A stretch of DNA of 15,168 nt, from contig JAAYTC010000156.1 of NCBI GenBank assembly GCA_012518155.1, positions 1 through 15,168 of the forward strand. Direction: 5' to 3'. This DNA comes from Bacteroidales bacterium (GTDB lineage: Bacteria > Bacteroidota > Bacteroidia > Bacteroidales > Dysgonomonadaceae). The notes beneath the pieces were generated by a model that worked only from the letters and a program-made list of their open reading frames with translations, had not been told where the DNA came from and made no database searches. Positions within the stretch are counted from its first letter, which is position 1; each line of letters opens with the position of its first letter. Positions 14,218-15,168 of this stretch are shown here, piece by piece. Made by a program: the position numbers and the translations under genes.

Positions 14218-15168
14218 ATGAATCAACAATTTAACTTGAGGGCGGGAGCTGCTACAGTAGATATTACCCCTGAAGAAATGCATTTTCTTCACGGCTATCC
14301 ATTCATAGAACGGATGAGTACAGGGACACACGATCCCCTTCTGAGTTCGGCTCTTTATCTCACGGATGGCCGAGAACAGGTGCTACTCATCTCAAACGAT
14401 GTTATCTATGTGGATAAAAAATCGGTGGAACGTGTCCGTCATAATATTTTTCTTGAAACCGGTGTTTCCACCCAAAATATCATGATCGCGGCCACCCATA
14501 CTCATTCGGGGCCCGTAACGGTGGATTGTGTGATTAGTGAAAATGATCCTGTTGTACCCGAAGTTGATAAACGATACGTGGAATACATGGAGAAAGGGAT
14601 CGTGGAATCTGCCCGGAAGGCGTTTGAAAATGCGGAACCGGCGGAATTGACATTCCTGAAAGGTGATGCAACGGGTTTGGGAACAAATAGACACGATCCA
14701 CAGGGAGCGAAAGATATGGATGTACCCGCGATGATTGTTCGCGGTAGTAAAGAGAAATATATCGCGTGTATGTTAGTATGCACGATGCATCCCACGGTCC
14801 TTCACGAGGATTCGACATTGTATAGCAGCGATTTTCCGTACTTCGCTCGGAAAGCTTTACAACAAGATCTTTTCGGCAAAGAATGTCCGATTATCTATTT
14901 TACCGGACCGGCTGGTAATCAAAGTCCCCGTCATGTCACGAGGGAGAATACATTCAAGGAGGCTCGAAGGCTAGGGGAAATTGTTGCCAACTCTATCAAA
15001 GCCGAACTACCGGGAAACAAAAGATATATTCCTAACTCGGTTATTTCTACAAAACAAGTTTTTACTGACTTGATAAAGAGGCAATTTCCTCAAACAGAAT
15101 TAGCCAAAAAACATCTTGATGAAACAAGTGATCGCTTCAACTATCTTAAGGAACACTCTTCTGATCCA
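14218..15168 (+). CDS. Neutral/alkaline ceramidase-fold amidase, no signal peptide (3' end beyond window)
   Basis: Frame 1 is open from ATG 14218 to the last base (317 codons) with no stop, so the gene continues outside. It begins MNQQFNLRAGAATVDITPE: the family's N-terminal motif starts almost at once and no hydrophobic signal is present, which predicts a cytoplasmic protein, unlike the exported copies upstream. The metal motif AATHTHSGP (H94, H96) and a second His (H191 in CTMHPTVLHED) are intact, followed by SSDFPYFARKAL and the nucleophile-loop segment GPAGNQSPR. The Glu and Tyr ligands would lie past the window edge. SSDFPYF is shared with the gene at 137, so these two form a subfamily apart from the 3987/7349 pair. 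It follows the NagB-like gene by 34 bases, which suggests an intracellular amide substrate linked to amino sugars (inference). Confidence 0.85.
   Translation, partial: MNQQFNLRAGAATVDITPEEMHFLHGYPFIERMSTGTHDPLLSSALYLTDGREQVLLISNDVIYVDKKSVERVRHNIFLETGVSTQNIMIAATHTHSGPVTVDCVISENDPVVPEVDKRYVEYMEKGIVESARKAFENAEPAELTFLKGDATGLGTNRHDPQGAKDMDVPAMIVRGSKEKYIACMLVCTMHPTVLHEDSTLYSSDFPYFARKALQQDLFGKECPIIYFTGPAGNQSPRHVTRENTFKEARRLGEIVANSIKAELPGNKRYIPNSVISTKQVFTDLIKRQFPQTELAKKHLDETSDRFNYLKEHSSDP

Noticed and set aside
1..15168. CRISPR arrays, tRNA or rRNA genes, insertion sequences
   Set aside because: No regularly spaced repeats, cloverleaf-like sequence, transposase motifs or terminal inverted repeats were seen on reading through.

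Overview
The window reads as a compact, entirely plus-strand gene cluster from a Bacteroidota member, probably Bacteroidales-like. The evidence is A-rich leaders without strong Shine-Dalgarno sequences, several Tat-type 'NRRxFLK' exported enzymes, a FucP-type sugar/H+ symporter, a CRTAC1-like FG-GAP protein and a GH109-type oxidoreductase-fold glycosidase. I could not place it to genus.

Layout. (1) 1-33: the last codons of an upstream gene. (2) 137-5468: a ceramidase-fold protein with altered metal ligands, a Tat lipoprotein of the sugar isomerase/AP-endonuclease TIM-barrel family, a Tat lipoprotein of the GH109/Gfo-Idh-MocA family, and a second, canonical ceramidase-fold protein. (3) 5573-7254: a GC-richer FG-GAP/ASPIC-UnbV gene broken by a one-base frameshift in a run of seven T. 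(4) 7349-8752: a third ceramidase-fold protein, close paralogue of the one at 3987-5468. (5) 8753-9049: the longest intergenic gap, with a possible Bacteroidota promoter element. (6) 9050-14183: a Tat-exported GH20-like protein, a GNAT acetyltransferase, an FHS-family sugar symporter, N-acetylglucosamine-6-phosphate deacetylase (nagA, ATGA overlap with the symporter) and a divergent glucosamine-6-phosphate deaminase-like protein. (7) 14218-end: a fourth ceramidase-fold protein, without signal peptide, cut by the window edge.

How they may work together (inference). The exported glycosidase-type proteins (GH109-like, GH20-like) and two or three exported ceramidase-fold amidases would cut an amide-containing, amino-sugar-containing glycoconjugate outside the cytoplasm. 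The symporter would import the released amino sugar, and NagA plus the NagB-like protein would feed it into central metabolism. No sugar kinase is visible in the window, so phosphorylation would have to be encoded elsewhere. The co-occurrence of four ceramidase-fold proteins with an amino-sugar catabolic module is the most interesting feature. Their substrate need not be ceramide: one copy appears to lack three of the four metal ligands, another appears cytoplasmic, and the NagB-like protein lacks a catalytic Asp.
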